In this document: in pieces, positions 6,408 to 14,793 of the stretch
Layout: the number at the start of each line of letters is the position of its first letter
Numbering within the stretch: position 1 is the first letter of the stretch
Virus record (IMG/VR): IMGVR_UViG_3300036862_000046
Span: 1-58,991 of that record
Source: a virus
Length of the DNA: 58,991 nt
Strand: one strand, 5' to 3'
Position numbers and translations under genes: made by a program
The notes under the pieces: model-generated
Databases searched by the model: none
What the model was told of the DNA's origin: nothing
Seen by the model: only the letters and a program-made list of their open reading frames with translations

Positions 6408-6826
6408 GACCTCTGTTGGTCGGAGAGGTCAGCCCCTACTCCGACCAGTACGAGGACGCCCTGGCCCTCGAGCCGCGCGGGGCGTCGGGGAACCGTCTGC
6501 GGCTGCTCCTCGGCATGACGGACGAGGAGTACCTCGCCGGGTTCACCCGGACCAACCTGTGCCGACGGGTCTGGGACAAGGGACAAGCCAGAGAGCGCGC
6601 CTGGAAGCTGCGGACGGCGTACGACGGCCGGTTCATCCTTCTCGGGCGTAAGGTCGCCGCGAGCTTCGATCTCGCCTATCAGCCGTTCGTCACGAACGGG
6701 AGATTCCTCGTTCTCCCTCACCCGTCCGGCCTCAACCAGAGCCTCGACGCCGCGGGCGTGAGGTCGCTCCTGAGAGCCGTGGTCCGTGGTATGATAGAGC
6801 AGGAAACAGGAGGAACTATTGCCTAA
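6404..6826 (+). CDS. Uracil-DNA glycosylase superfamily-like protein
   Basis: A 140-aa protein starting at GTG. EPRGASGNRLRLLLGM, TRTNLCRRVWDKGQARERA, FILLGRKVAASF and VLPHPSGLN follow the order of a reduced UDG-like fold. HPSG is the equivalent of the HPS minor-groove loop. The usual family A/B catalytic GQDPYH motif is absent, so activity may differ. In phages such proteins are often encoded near DNA-modification genes, here a methyltransferase fusion. The promoter of the next gene lies inside its 3' end. Confidence 0.55.
   Translation: MRPLLVGEVSPYSDQYEDALALEPRGASGNRLRLLLGMTDEEYLAGFTRTNLCRRVWDKGQARERAWKLRTAYDGRFILLGRKVAASFDLAYQPFVTNGRFLVLPHPSGLNQSLDAAGVRSLLRAVVRGMIEQETGGTIA
6787..6795 (+). 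promoter_or_regulatory. Extended -10 promoter element TGG-TATGAT
   Basis: TGGTATGAT inside the end of the UDG-like gene, followed by AGGAGG at 6808-6813 and the TTG start at 6819. No good -35 box. Plausible internal promoter for the methyltransferase fusion. Confidence 0.45.
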
Positions 6827-9341
6827 GGGAGCGACGCCGGGACGAGGGAAGCCTCGCGAGGACAGGGAGTACGACCAGACCGCGCTCCGCCCGGACGACA
6901 CCACCCAGGTACACCGGGACTACGGTGCGCACTTCTTCCGGTGGGGACACGCCCACCGGTTCTGTAAGGGGAAGAGGGTCCTCGACCTCGGCTGCGGACC
7001 GGACCACATGCTCGGGCGCGTCCTGGTCGAGCACGGGAACATGGGCATCCGCCCGGAGCTCTACGTGGGCGCCGACCTGTCGGAGCTCCCGCGTAAGGAG
7101 ACCAAGCACATCCGTCTCCGCGGCGGGGTGGACCTGACCCGCGACTACCAGCGGCTCCTCGACGAATTCGGACCGTTCGACGTCGTCACCTCCTTCGAGG
7201 TCCTCGAGCACATGCCGGTGGACGCAGGGCGCCGGTACCTGACAGCCGCGCTCCGCTGTCTGAAGGCGGACGGGGTGTTCCTCCTCTCCACGCCGCGAAA
7301 CGAGGGTCACACGCCGGCCAGGAACCACATCCACGAGTACTCGACGAAGGAACTTCTGGCCGCAGTCCTCGAGGCCGGTTTCCAGGTGGAGCACCGCTAC
7401 GGGACCTTCGGCGACGTCGTGAAGCTCCGCCAGGCCGCGACGGGGACACCCTACGAGGCCGCATCCCGCGATCTCACCCGGTACTACTCGGACGACGTGA
7501 TCTCCTGCTTCCTGGCGCCGCTGTTCCCCGACGCCTGCAAGAACAACCTGTGGGTCCTCCGACCAGGCGCCGACGCCCCGCGGCCGGCGCCGGAACCTGA
7601 GGAACTCGAGATTCTGGAGCCGGATGCGGAGACGTGCCCCATCGAAGACGACGAAGACTATGTTCAAACCGAGAAGGCTGAGATCGAGCTTAAGGCACAC
7701 CTGGACAAGTACGACTTCCGAGTGGACGACAAGTTCGGCGAGAAATTCTTGAAGGCCAAGAGTGCCGACGACACCGTGAGGGGCCTGCCGCCCGTCGTCT
7801 GCATCAACACCTACGCCGGCTCGCTCCTCCTCGGGGCGAAGCAGCTCGGGATCGACGTCGAGATGTCCCTGGAGGACTGCGGGTACGGTCAGGAGTGGAG
7901 CAAGAAGAACTTCCCGCGGACCCGACACGTGGCGACTCGTACCGCGTGGCCCGAGGACGCCGACCTCCGCGGCGCCGTCGTGATCGCCCATCCGCCGTGC
8001 GCGGCGTTCTCGATCCAGGCGAAGGGGACCGTGGTGAAGAGCGGGAAATACGGGCTCCAGTCCGGTCACTTCGACGAGACCCGGTCCGTCATCAAGTACG
8101 CTCTGTCCCACGGCGCGCTCGCCCTAGCAGTCGAGTCGGTCCCGCTCGCGCTCGAGGGAGCACGGTCCGAGCACGACGCCCTGGCGGAGGAACATGGGTA
8201 CCACGTGTTCCGGCTCCAGCAGAACGCGGCGACGTTCAACGTCCCCCAGTGGCGGCCTCGGTTCTGGTGCGTGTTCTCCAAGTCACCGCGGTTCGCGGCC
8301 TGGCACACCCCGACCGTGGTGACACTCGCGGAGGTCCTGGACGGGGTCGACCCCGGACCGCCGGACGTGGAACTGGACCGGCGACTCGTCCGGCAGCGCG
8401 AGGTCCTCGCGGAGCAGGGATGGGACGCGGAGAAGCTCCTGTCCGAACCGGGCATGCTCGTCCGCAACATCCAGAAGCACTACCTGCCGGGGGAGAGCCT
8501 GTCTGAGATCGCCGGGAAGTACGCGATCGGCAGCTCCGAGGGCGGGAAGGTCGGTGGTCCCATCCGGGTCGGATACAAGTTCATCTCCAAGACCCCGCGC
8601 GTCCTCGACCCGAAGGGAACGGCGGGCGTGATCATCGGAGACTCCTGGTACGTCTACCGGGGTAAGGCGCTGACCCCTGCGGAGTACCGGGCGGTCATGG
8701 GCTTCCCGCGGGACTACGTCCTGGACCAGAAGTATCGCACCTGGCTCTCGAAGGGAGTCGTCCCTGCGGTGGCTGCGTGGGTCCTCGGCCTCATGCGGAG
8801 CAACGCGGTCGGCGACGTCCCGCCGGGCGCGAAGTGGCTAGCGTCGGGGGAGACCGCGGACTTCAAGGTGAGCCGGGAGATCTGGCAGAAGCTCGCCGAC
8901 GGCCAGCGGGTCTCGGACCCGTTCGGCCACGGGGGGAACTTCGTGGACCCGCACCTGTTCCGGCGGCCGGCGGCCGTGAGCAAGCTCGGCCCGGACGCCG
9001 TGGTGGTAGTACCTTCGCCAGCCGCGATCACCGTCTCGGCTGTGACCGCTCAGTTCCCGGAGTTCGACGCCGTCAACAGAGCCAAGCGGAAGCGACGGGT
9101 GGAATCAGCCTACGTCCTGACTCGCCCGGCCACGGCCTTGAGAGGTGAGGAACTCGAGGAGGCCTTCGCCTCCGCTCGCGCCGTAGTTCCGCCACTGGCC
9201 AGCTACGCCTTCAGCGACGCGTACACCGTAGGGCTGGTCGCGCAGTACGAGCCGCCTAACGCCGGCGGGTCGAAGTCGGACGTCGACCGGATCGTGGCGC
9301 GGGCGGCCAAGAAGCTCGGCGCTGAGTGGAGGAGAGCGTGA
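6819..9341 (+). CDS. Fused methyltransferase: N-terminal SAM MTase + C-terminal C5-cytosine MTase-like domain
   Basis: An 840-aa protein with a TTG start well placed after AGGAGG. Residues 45-225 form a class I SAM methyltransferase: RVLDLGCGPDHM around D56, then FDVVTSFEVLEHMP and FLLSTPRNEGH. Residues about 260-315 are an acidic/charged linker. Residues about 320-660 resemble a DNA cytosine-C5 methyltransferase: VVCINTYAGSLLLGAKQLG (motif I), AHPPCAAFS with catalytic-type Pro-Cys at C394 (motif IV), VESVP in place of ENV (motif VI), WRPRFWCVF in place of QRRxR (motif VIII), and AEYRAVMGFP near the end. A further 110 residues are unassigned. Together they could modify phage DNA; the N-terminal substrate is unknown. 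Confidence 0.75.
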   Translation: MPKGATPGRGKPREDREYDQTALRPDDTTQVHRDYGAHFFRWGHAHRFCKGKRVLDLGCGPDHMLGRVLVEHGNMGIRPELYVGADLSELPRKETKHIRLRGGVDLTRDYQRLLDEFGPFDVVTSFEVLEHMPVDAGRRYLTAALRCLKADGVFLLSTPRNEGHTPARNHIHEYSTKELLAAVLEAGFQVEHRYGTFGDVVKLRQAATGTPYEAASRDLTRYYSDDVISCFLAPLFPDACKNNLWVLRPGADAPRPAPEPEELEILEPDAETCPIEDDEDYVQTEKAEIELKAHLDKYDFRVDDKFGEKFLKAKSADDTVRGLPPVVCINTYAGSLLLGAKQLGIDVEMSLEDCGYGQEWSKKNFPRTRHVATRTAWPEDADLRGAVVIAHPPCAAFSIQAKGTVVKSGKYGLQSGHFDETRSVIKYALSHGALALAVESVPLALEGARSEHDALAEEHGYHVFRLQQNAATFNVPQWRPRFWCVFSKSPRFAAWHTPTVVTLAEVLDGVDPGPPDVELDRRLVRQREVLAEQGWDAEKLLSEPGMLVRNIQKHYLPGESLSEIAGKYAIGSSEGGKVGGPIRVGYKFISKTPRVLDPKGTAGVIIGDSWYVYRGKALTPAEYRAVMGFPRDYVLDQKYRTWLSKGVVPAVAAWVLGLMRSNAVGDVPPGAKWLASGETADFKVSREIWQKLADGQRVSDPFGHGGNFVDPHLFRRPAAVSKLGPDAVVVVPSPAAITVSAVTAQFPEFDAVNRAKRKRRVESAYVLTRPATALRGEELEEAFASARAVVPPLASYAFSDAYTVGLVAQYEPPNAGGSKSDVDRIVARAAKKLGAEWRRA

Positions 9342-9574
9342 CCCTCTGGCGAGTCTACGTGACTGTCGGCGCCGGCCTCCGAGGAATCGGGACCTACGAG
9401 AACTTCCACTACGAGGAGCTCCTCTACTCCGGACCTCACTCCACCCTCGAGCAGGCTCTTCACGACGCTCACCACGCCGTCGGCAAGCCGTTCCAGTACC
9501 CGGCTCGGTACACCGTCAGGACGGTACACAAGGTATCCCTGGTCCTGTGTGCCAGGGTAGAGGAGACGGAATGA
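9338..9574 (+). CDS. Small protein (78 aa), unknown
   Basis: The GTG at 9338 overlaps the upstream stop and follows GGAGGAGAG, so I prefer it to the GTG at 9326. The product begins VTLWRVYVTVGAGLRGIG and has an alternating beta/alpha pattern, perhaps a small ferredoxin-like fold. No function. Confidence 0.6.
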   Translation: MTLWRVYVTVGAGLRGIGTYENFHYEELLYSGPHSTLEQALHDAHHAVGKPFQYPARYTVRTVHKVSLVLCARVEETE

Positions 9575-9771
9575 ACGCGACAGGCAAGAGGGCTCGGAAG
9601 TCGGGCGGCAACAGGTACGCGTGCAAGGCCCGGAAGGAACGGCGGGCGCGGCGCAGGACGTGGGACAAGTTGCCCGTGTCTGCCTCACGCGGGAACGCGG
9701 CGAGCTTCGTCCTCGAGGACCACACGACGGATCTCGGATCGCGTCTCGCTCTAGGAAAGGGCCGAGCGTGA
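9571..9771 (+). CDS. Small basic protein (66 aa)
   Basis: The ATG at 9571 overlaps the previous stop and follows GAGGAGACGG. Very rich in Lys/Arg in its first half (KRARKSGGNRYACKARKERR). Probably binds nucleic acid. No family. Confidence 0.55.
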   Translation: MNATGKRARKSGGNRYACKARKERRARRRTWDKLPVSASRGNAASFVLEDHTTDLGSRLALGKGRA

Positions 9772-9995
9772 AGATTATGTGGAAGTGGTTTCCTGACGGG
9801 AAATACCCGCAGGCGTGCTGCTCCTGCGGACGGACGATTCCGGCATCGAACCCGAGATACTGGGTCACTACAGATTCGAATCCTCTGTCGAGAGCGACGA
9901 TACGGCATCAGGCGTGTTCCCCGGCTATCTTATACGACAGCCATGGAAAACGGATCTCACTCAAGTATCCTGAGACCGTGGAGACAGAGTTGTGA
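9768..9995 (+). CDS. Small zinc-finger-like protein (75 aa)
   Basis: The GTG at 9768 overlaps the upstream stop. Contains ACCSCGRTIP and a later HQACSP, matching a small C4 or C3H zinc site. The same general layout occurs in many phage peptides. Function unknown. Confidence 0.6.
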   Translation: MKIMWKWFPDGKYPQACCSCGRTIPASNPRYWVTTDSNPLSRATIRHQACSPAILYDSHGKRISLKYPETVETEL

Positions 9996-10513
9996 ACCGG
10001 TACAGGATCGTAGTCCTCGAGGGGCCTGACGGCAGCGGCAAGACGACCCTCGCCCGCGCGCTCGAGGCCGACCTCGGCTACGTAGTGCGCCACGAGGGGC
10101 CGCCTCCGGCGGACCTCGAGGACGTCTTCGAGTACTACGCCGGCAAGCTCACTCTCGCTGCCTTCGAGGCCATGAGCACTGGCGTGGTGCTCGACCGGTT
10201 CGCCCTTGGGGAGCGGGTGTACGGTCCACTGCTGCGCGGGCGTGACCGGCTCGGCGACTCCGGGTGGGCCGCGATGCACAGCTGCCTCGACGCCTGCGGC
10301 GCATTCCGCGTGCTGTGCCTCCCGCCGTACCACCGTGCCCTGGAGACCTGGCAATCACGACAACTAGAGGGACGAGAGTTCATCACGTCCGAGGAAACGT
10401 TCTTCAGGACCTGGATGGAGTGGAGGACGTGGGACCTAGACCGAGGCCAAGTCACCTACGACTGGACGGACGAGTCTGCTTACAGCAGACTCGTGAGTGT
10501 GATCCGAGGTTGA
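9992..10513 (+). CDS. Deoxynucleoside monophosphate (thymidylate-type) kinase
   Basis: A 173-aa P-loop kinase with Walker A EGPDGSGKTT (residues 10-19), the typical thymidylate-kinase form. LDRFALGERVYGPLLRGRDRL fits the DR(x) nucleotide-binding segment. It would phosphorylate a dNMP to its diphosphate. Alongside the thymidylate synthase/hydroxymethylase homologue at 58142, it may serve synthesis of a modified pyrimidine nucleotide. GTG start overlaps the upstream stop. A perfect 11-bp hairpin lies at 10470..10494 within its last codons. Confidence 0.75.
   Translation: MNRYRIVVLEGPDGSGKTTLARALEADLGYVVRHEGPPPADLEDVFEYYAGKLTLAAFEAMSTGVVLDRFALGERVYGPLLRGRDRLGDSGWAAMHSCLDACGAFRVLCLPPYHRALETWQSRQLEGREFITSEETFFRTWMEWRTWDLDRGQVTYDWTDESAYSRLVSVIRG
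10470..10494. other. Perfect intragenic hairpin, 11-bp stem, 3-nt loop
   Basis: ACGAGTCTGCT, loop TAC, AGCAGACTCGT, ending 19 bp before the kinase stop codon and just upstream of the DNA polymerase start. There is no T tract. Could attenuate transcription or regulate translation of the polymerase. Confidence 0.55.
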
Positions 10514-12333
10514 CGCGACAACTCGGCCTCGGGGTCAGTCTTCTCAAGACTACACCCGCGCCTCCGGGTTGGCAGCCGGACGAGATCCCGGACCTGCGCG
10601 GTGTCGACGAGGTCGCCGTGGACCTCGAGGCCACCGGCCTCCGGTGGTGGGAGAGGGACAGACCCGTCGGCGTGGCGGTCGCGTGGAAAGACCCCACGAC
10701 AGGGGCTCTCCGGTCGTGCTACCTGCCGACCGGACACGAGGGCGGGAACAACCTCCCCGAGGAGAACGTGAAGGCCTTCTTACGTGAAGGCCTTCGCGGC
10801 AAGTACCTCTACAACCTCCAGACGAAGTTCGACCTGCACATGCTTCGCGAGTGGGGCGTGGACCTCGAGACGGTCGTCCGGGGCGTCGGGGACGTCGCGC
10901 ACTACGCGGCGTTGCTCGACGACCATCGCCGCCGGTTCAACCTCGAGGGCCTCGGTCAGGACTACCTCGGCGAGGGCAAGGTCCAGGGCCTGGACCTGTC
11001 GCACGGAGCGCAGGTCTACCCCGCCCACATGGTGACCCCGTACGCCCGTCAGGACGCGGCTCTCGTGATCCGGCTCCTGGACCGTATGAGGCCGGAGCTG
11101 GCCGCGCAGCAGCTCGAGGAGGTCGCCGCGCTCGAGGACGCCGTCCACTGGCCCGTCCTGGAGATGGAGCGGAACGGCGCGCTGCTCGACGTCGAGAAGC
11201 TCCGCCGGTGGGTCACGGAGAGCGAGCGGGACCTCACGCTGCTCCATCTCAAGATCGTCCAGGCCTTCGGCTACCCGGTCTCGACGAGCTCCAGGAAGGA
11301 TCTGGCACGGGTCTTCAGAGACCTCGGCGTCGAGTCGGACCGCAAAACCGAGACCGGTCAGGAGTCCTACGCGGGGGAGGTCCTGGCCCGCGCGGCCCGG
11401 AGTCACCCGCGACTGGGTCTCCTCCTCGAGGCCTCGCACCTCGAGGACCTCCGTTCCAAGTTCATCGTGGCCTATGCCAAGACCGTGGGCGACGACGGCC
11501 TCCTCCGCTCCGCCTTTCACCAGCTCCGCGGGGACAAGTACGGGACGGTGTCCGGCAGGTTCTCCTCCAGCCAGATAGTCGACGGAGTGGGAGCGAACCT
11601 CCAGCAGGTCCTCGCGGTTGGGAAGCAGACGCGGGTCCACGGGCCTAAGTACCTGATCCGCGAGCTGTTCGTTCCGGCGCCGGGCAAGGTCCTGGTCGCA
11701 GCGGACGCGCACCAGATCGAGTTCCGAATCTTCGTCCACGACTCCGGCTCCGAGAGGCTCATCCGGATGTACGAGTCGGACCCCTACACGGACTTCCACG
11801 TCCAGGTCGCGGACATGGTTCACCGGTACCTGCCGGACCTCGACCGGAAGCGGGTCAAGAACTACAGCTTCGCGGACCTGTTCGGCGCCGGCCAGGGCAA
11901 GAAGGCCGAGATGCTCGGCATCAGCCTGACCGAGGTACGGGAGCTCAGCCACGCCTACGAGACGGCGTTCCCCGAGGCGAAGGCGGTGATGCGGGAGGCG
12001 ATCGACACGGTACGCCGCACCGGCTACGTCCGCACGGCGTCGGGTCGACGTGCCAGGTTCCCGGACGGCCAGAGGACCCACAGCGCGCTGAACCGGAGGA
12101 TCCAGGGGACGGCCGGCGACGTCAACAAGCGGAAGCTCGTAGACCTCTACCGTGAGCGGAAGCGGCTGGGCCTGACGCTCCGGATCACGAACCACGACGA
12201 GGCGGTGGGAGACCTCGAGGACGCGCGCGGCGCCGTCCTAATGAAGGAGCTTCTCGACGAGCAGGCATACGCGTTTCGCGTCCCGATCCTCTGGTCGGTG
12301 GAGACGGGCCCGAACTGGGCGGAAACCAAATGA
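10510..12333 (+). CDS. Family A DNA polymerase with 3'-5' exonuclease
   Basis: A TTG start overlaps the kinase stop (TTGA); 607 aa. The proofreading domain shows Exo I VAVDLEATG (D38, E40), Exo II LYNLQTKFDLHML and Exo III YARQDAAL. The polymerase domain shows motif A VAADAHQIEFR (D399), motif B KRVKNYSFADLFGAG and motif C NHDEAVGD (D563, E564). There is no 5'-3' exonuclease domain. In motif B the usual NFG-x2-YG reads SFADLFG, with Phe kept at the ddNTP-discriminating position. This is the replicative polymerase of the phage. Confidence 0.93.
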   Translation: MTRQLGLGVSLLKTTPAPPGWQPDEIPDLRGVDEVAVDLEATGLRWWERDRPVGVAVAWKDPTTGALRSCYLPTGHEGGNNLPEENVKAFLREGLRGKYLYNLQTKFDLHMLREWGVDLETVVRGVGDVAHYAALLDDHRRRFNLEGLGQDYLGEGKVQGLDLSHGAQVYPAHMVTPYARQDAALVIRLLDRMRPELAAQQLEEVAALEDAVHWPVLEMERNGALLDVEKLRRWVTESERDLTLLHLKIVQAFGYPVSTSSRKDLARVFRDLGVESDRKTETGQESYAGEVLARAARSHPRLGLLLEASHLEDLRSKFIVAYAKTVGDDGLLRSAFHQLRGDKYGTVSGRFSSSQIVDGVGANLQQVLAVGKQTRVHGPKYLIRELFVPAPGKVLVAADAHQIEFRIFVHDSGSERLIRMYESDPYTDFHVQVADMVHRYLPDLDRKRVKNYSFADLFGAGQGKKAEMLGISLTEVRELSHAYETAFPEAKAVMREAIDTVRRTGYVRTASGRRARFPDGQRTHSALNRRIQGTAGDVNKRKLVDLYRERKRLGLTLRITNHDEAVGDLEDARGAVLMKELLDEQAYAFRVPILWSVETGPNWAETK

Positions 12334-12497
12334 CGTTCGGGTGGGTCTGCGAGTCCGGAAACGAATCGCTCGCCTACAGGTGGAAGTGCGCCAGACCAGA
12401 ACACGGACGAGTCCTGTATTTTGATTGGAGGAACGATGAGCGACCTTCGAACCAAGAACGTCGAGACGACCCTGACGCTGATGGCACCGCAGAGTGA
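12330..12497 (+). CDS. Possible small protein (55 aa) overlapping the next gene
   Basis: ATGA overlap with the polymerase stop, so translational coupling is possible. The first 35 residues (MTFGWVCESGNES, YRWKCARPEHGR) look protein-like with two cysteines and a histidine. The rest overlaps the next gene by 62 nt in another frame. Supported by context only. Confidence 0.4.
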   Translation: MTFGWVCESGNESLAYRWKCARPEHGRVLYFDWRNDERPSNQERRDDPDADGTAE

Positions 12498-12621
12498 CCT
12501 GCCTCTAGGTAACACATGGCAATGCGCGTCCTGCGGGACTCGCCTCCGCCAGGGGCAGCCGCACTCGGCCCAGGAACCGTTCCCGCATCTGGCGTACGGA
12601 GCTCTGATCGTCCATGGATGA
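12436..12621 (+). CDS. Small zinc-knuckle protein (61 aa)
   Basis: The ATG at 12436 has a strong GGAGG seven bases upstream, so I reject the in-frame ATG at 12421. Starts MSDLRTKNVETT and carries CASCG followed by a His/Gln-rich segment. Function unknown. Confidence 0.6.
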   Translation: MSDLRTKNVETTLTLMAPQSDLPLGNTWQCASCGTRLRQGQPHSAQEPFPHLAYGALIVHG

Positions 12622-13354
12622 GGCCTACCTGAAAGGACGGCTGGTCAAGACGCTCCGCGAGGCGATGCCCGGCGCAGTGGTCACACGACACGAGGACAAG
12701 CTCCAGGCCGGGATCCCAGACATCTCCGTCGCGTGGCGCGGAATCACCTCCTGGGTCGAGGTGAAGCATTGGCGCCGCGGGCGTCCGTCCCGGCTCACGG
12801 CGCTTCAGAACGCCAGGCTCCACGACCTTCGGTCTTCGGGCGTCCCGGCGTACTGCCTCACCTACTACGAGTACCCGTTGAAGAGGACCGCCCTCGAGGA
12901 CAGGCCGGGTCACGAGGTCGGTGCGAGCGGGTACGACCACGAGTGGGCCGCCGAGACCATCAGGTCTGCTCACCTGAGACCGAGTCTCGTCGACGACGTG
13001 AGGGCCTTCCACGTGCGCTTCGGCGTGCCGGCCAGGGTCTCCCCGATCTTCGACGCGGACTTCGCTGCGCGCCGATTCGCTCACCTCCAAGAGGAGACGG
13101 AGGAGTTCCGACGCGCCGTCCTGGCACGGTCTCTCCCGGACGCAGCAGACGCTCTCGTGGACTTGGTCTACGTGGCTCTCGGCGGCGCCGTCGGCCTCGG
13201 CCTCCCGTGGCAGGAGCTATGGGACGACGTCCACCGGGCCAACATGGAGAAGGTGCGAGAAGAGGGCGACGACTTCAAGTACTCGATCCGAAAGCCAAAA
13301 GGTTGGCGAGGACCGGATACAAAGCGGATCTTGAGTGAATCCGTGGTAGAATAG
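12614..13354 (+). CDS. VRR-NUC nuclease fused to a MazG-like domain
   Basis: 246 aa. The N-terminal 90 residues match the VRR-NUC branch of PD-(D/E)xK nucleases: GIPDISVAW (D36), WVEVKHW (E49-x-K51), then a Q/Y helix. Residues about 125-225 match an all-alpha MazG/HisE-like NTP pyrophosphohydrolase: VDDVRAFHVRFG, LQEETEEFRRAV and DAADALVDLVYVALGGAVGLG supply the EExxE and ExxD-type metal ligands. VRR-NUC proteins act as Holliday-junction or flap nucleases; MazG proteins hydrolyse nucleoside triphosphates or modified alarmones. A direct fusion of the two is unusual. Confidence 0.75.
   Translation: MDEAYLKGRLVKTLREAMPGAVVTRHEDKLQAGIPDISVAWRGITSWVEVKHWRRGRPSRLTALQNARLHDLRSSGVPAYCLTYYEYPLKRTALEDRPGHEVGASGYDHEWAAETIRSAHLRPSLVDDVRAFHVRFGVPARVSPIFDADFAARRFAHLQEETEEFRRAVLARSLPDAADALVDLVYVALGGAVGLGLPWQELWDDVHRANMEKVREEGDDFKYSIRKPKGWRGPDTKRILSESVVE
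13344..13352 (+). promoter_or_regulatory. Extended -10 element TGG-TAGAAT
   Basis: TGGTAGAAT with only 5 nt before the ATG at 13358 and no Shine-Dalgarno site, matching the leaderless layout of the early promoters. No clear -35 box. Confidence 0.45.
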
Positions 13355-13357
13355 CTG

Positions 13358-14017
13358 ATGATCGTCCCAGACTTCGAGAAAGACCCGCTCAGACACAGGC
13401 CGTACGTGTGGCCGTCGTGGCTCACGAAACTGATGGCCGGTGAGGAACGGTGCTGGTTCAAGGCGTGGTACAAGGCCCGTCACCGGTACTCCAAGATCGA
13501 GGAGGGAGAGGACCGGGCGGAGTTCTTCAGGACATGGACGGCCAAGCACGACCTAATCACGGAGCGCCGCGCCGCGGAACTGCGGGCAGACGGGTGGGAA
13601 GTTCGAGTCGAGGACGACGCCGCGTTCAAGCTCGTCGGCGACAAGGCGGACGTCTCCGGCAAGCCCGATCTCTTCGCCGTCAAGGGCGACACTGCGATCG
13701 TCGTCGACGCCAAGTCAGGCCGGAAGCGGGACTCGGATCACTGGCAGGTCCTGATCTACCTCTTCGCTCTTCCGATCGCTTGGGCCAAGCTCGCTAAGCT
13801 CCGACTCGTGGGCGAGGTCGAGTACCAGGATGCCCGGGTGCTAGTACGGGCGCTCGGGGCTCTGGAGCGAGACCGTATCGTCGCGGCTATCCGCGTCGTC
13901 ACAGGAGCCCGACCGCCCGAGGCTTCCCCTTCCCAGAATGACTGCCGATACTGCGACGTCGCGAGGTGCCCGGTACGTTACAAGGCGCCCGAGGGCGACG
14001 CGTCGAGGTACTTCTGA
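13358..14017 (+). CDS. Cas4/RecB-like PD-(D/E)xK exonuclease with Fe-S cysteines
   Basis: 219 aa. Nuclease core: VSGKPDLFAV (D104), AIVVDAKSG (D117-x-K119), then HWQVLIYLFAL, the QxxxY-type motif. Cysteines at ERCWF near the N-terminus and CRYCDVARCPVRY at the C-terminus form the four-Cys 4Fe-4S pattern of Cas4 and AddB-type nucleases. In phages such enzymes process DNA ends in replication or recombination. Its start is 5 nt from a -10-like element. Confidence 0.8.
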   Translation: MIVPDFEKDPLRHRPYVWPSWLTKLMAGEERCWFKAWYKARHRYSKIEEGEDRAEFFRTWTAKHDLITERRAAELRADGWEVRVEDDAAFKLVGDKADVSGKPDLFAVKGDTAIVVDAKSGRKRDSDHWQVLIYLFALPIAWAKLAKLRLVGEVEYQDARVLVRALGALERDRIVAAIRVVTGARPPEASPSQNDCRYCDVARCPVRYKAPEGDASRYF

Positions 14018-14793
14018 AGCACCCACGGAAGCACATGGTGATCCCGGACTGCCAGGTCAAGCCGGGCGTCGACGTCTCGCACATGACCTGGATCGGGAAG
14101 TACATGGTCGAGAAGCAACCGGATGTCGTGGTGTGCATAGGCGACTTCGCGGACATGCCGTCGCTGTCCAGCTACGACCGCGGCAAGCGCTCGTTCGAGG
14201 GTCGTACTTACCGAGCGGATGTCGAGGCCGTCGGGTCAGCGATGCGTGAGCTCCTGGCTCCTCTCCGTGCGTTCCAGAAGACGAAAGTCGGTAAGGCCTA
14301 CAAGCCCCGTATGGTCATGACCCTCGGAAACCACGAGAACAGGATCAACCGGGCGATCGAGGAGGACTCCAAGCTCCACGGGACGATCTCGACTAAGGAT
14401 CTCGGGTACGAGGCGGACGGGTGGGAGGTCTACCAGTTCCTGAAGGTCGTGGCAGTCGACGGCGTCGCCTACTCCCACTACTTCGTGAACGGCGTGATGG
14501 GACGTCCCGTCACCAGCGCGAGAGCCCTGGTCAAGCGACTGCACCAGTCGGCCACGATGGGACACGTCCAGACGACGGACATCTACATGGGCGACGCGAG
14601 GGCGGACGGGACCAACGTCGTGGGCCTGTTCTGCGGGACCTGCTACCTGCACGACGAGGAGTACCTCGGGCCGCAGGGCAACGCCCAGCGCCGCCAGATC
14701 GTGATGTGCCACGACGTCAACGACGGTGCCTACGACCCCATGTTCGTGTCACTGGACTTCTTGAGACGTAAGTACGAGGGAGGGAAGAAATGA
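14014..14793 (+). CDS. Calcineurin-like metallophosphoesterase
   Basis: About 259 aa. VIPDCQVKP (D-x-Q in place of D-x-H), VVCIGDFADM, MTLGNHENR, AYSHYF and GHVQ give the five metallophosphoesterase metal-binding blocks. The family hydrolyses phosphodiesters or phosphomonoesters, often nucleic acids. Start is uncertain: a CTG at 14014 overlaps the upstream stop as CTGA with GAGG upstream; the first ATG is at 14035 with a weaker ribosome site. In the recombination/repair block beside the Cas4-like nuclease. Confidence 0.8.
   Translation: MKHPRKHMVIPDCQVKPGVDVSHMTWIGKYMVEKQPDVVVCIGDFADMPSLSSYDRGKRSFEGRTYRADVEAVGSAMRELLAPLRAFQKTKVGKAYKPRMVMTLGNHENRINRAIEEDSKLHGTISTKDLGYEADGWEVYQFLKVVAVDGVAYSHYFVNGVMGRPVTSARALVKRLHQSATMGHVQTTDIYMGDARADGTNVVGLFCGTCYLHDEEYLGPQGNAQRRQIVMCHDVNDGAYDPMFVSLDFLRRKYEGGKK

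Noticed and set aside
6816-8111. Long open frame on the minus strand (about 431 codons)
   Set aside because: It mirrors the methyltransferase fusion on the + strand and is Val/Glu/Leu-rich in the way antisense frames of G+C-rich genes are. No ribosome site or motif.
10768-10795. Repeated GTGAAGGCCTTC (two copies) as a regulatory element
   Set aside because: Two short copies in different frames inside the polymerase gene; a chance palindrome is more likely.
10780-12195. Minus-strand open frame of about 471 codons
   Set aside because: It is the antisense shadow of the DNA polymerase gene, whose catalytic motifs are all on the + strand.
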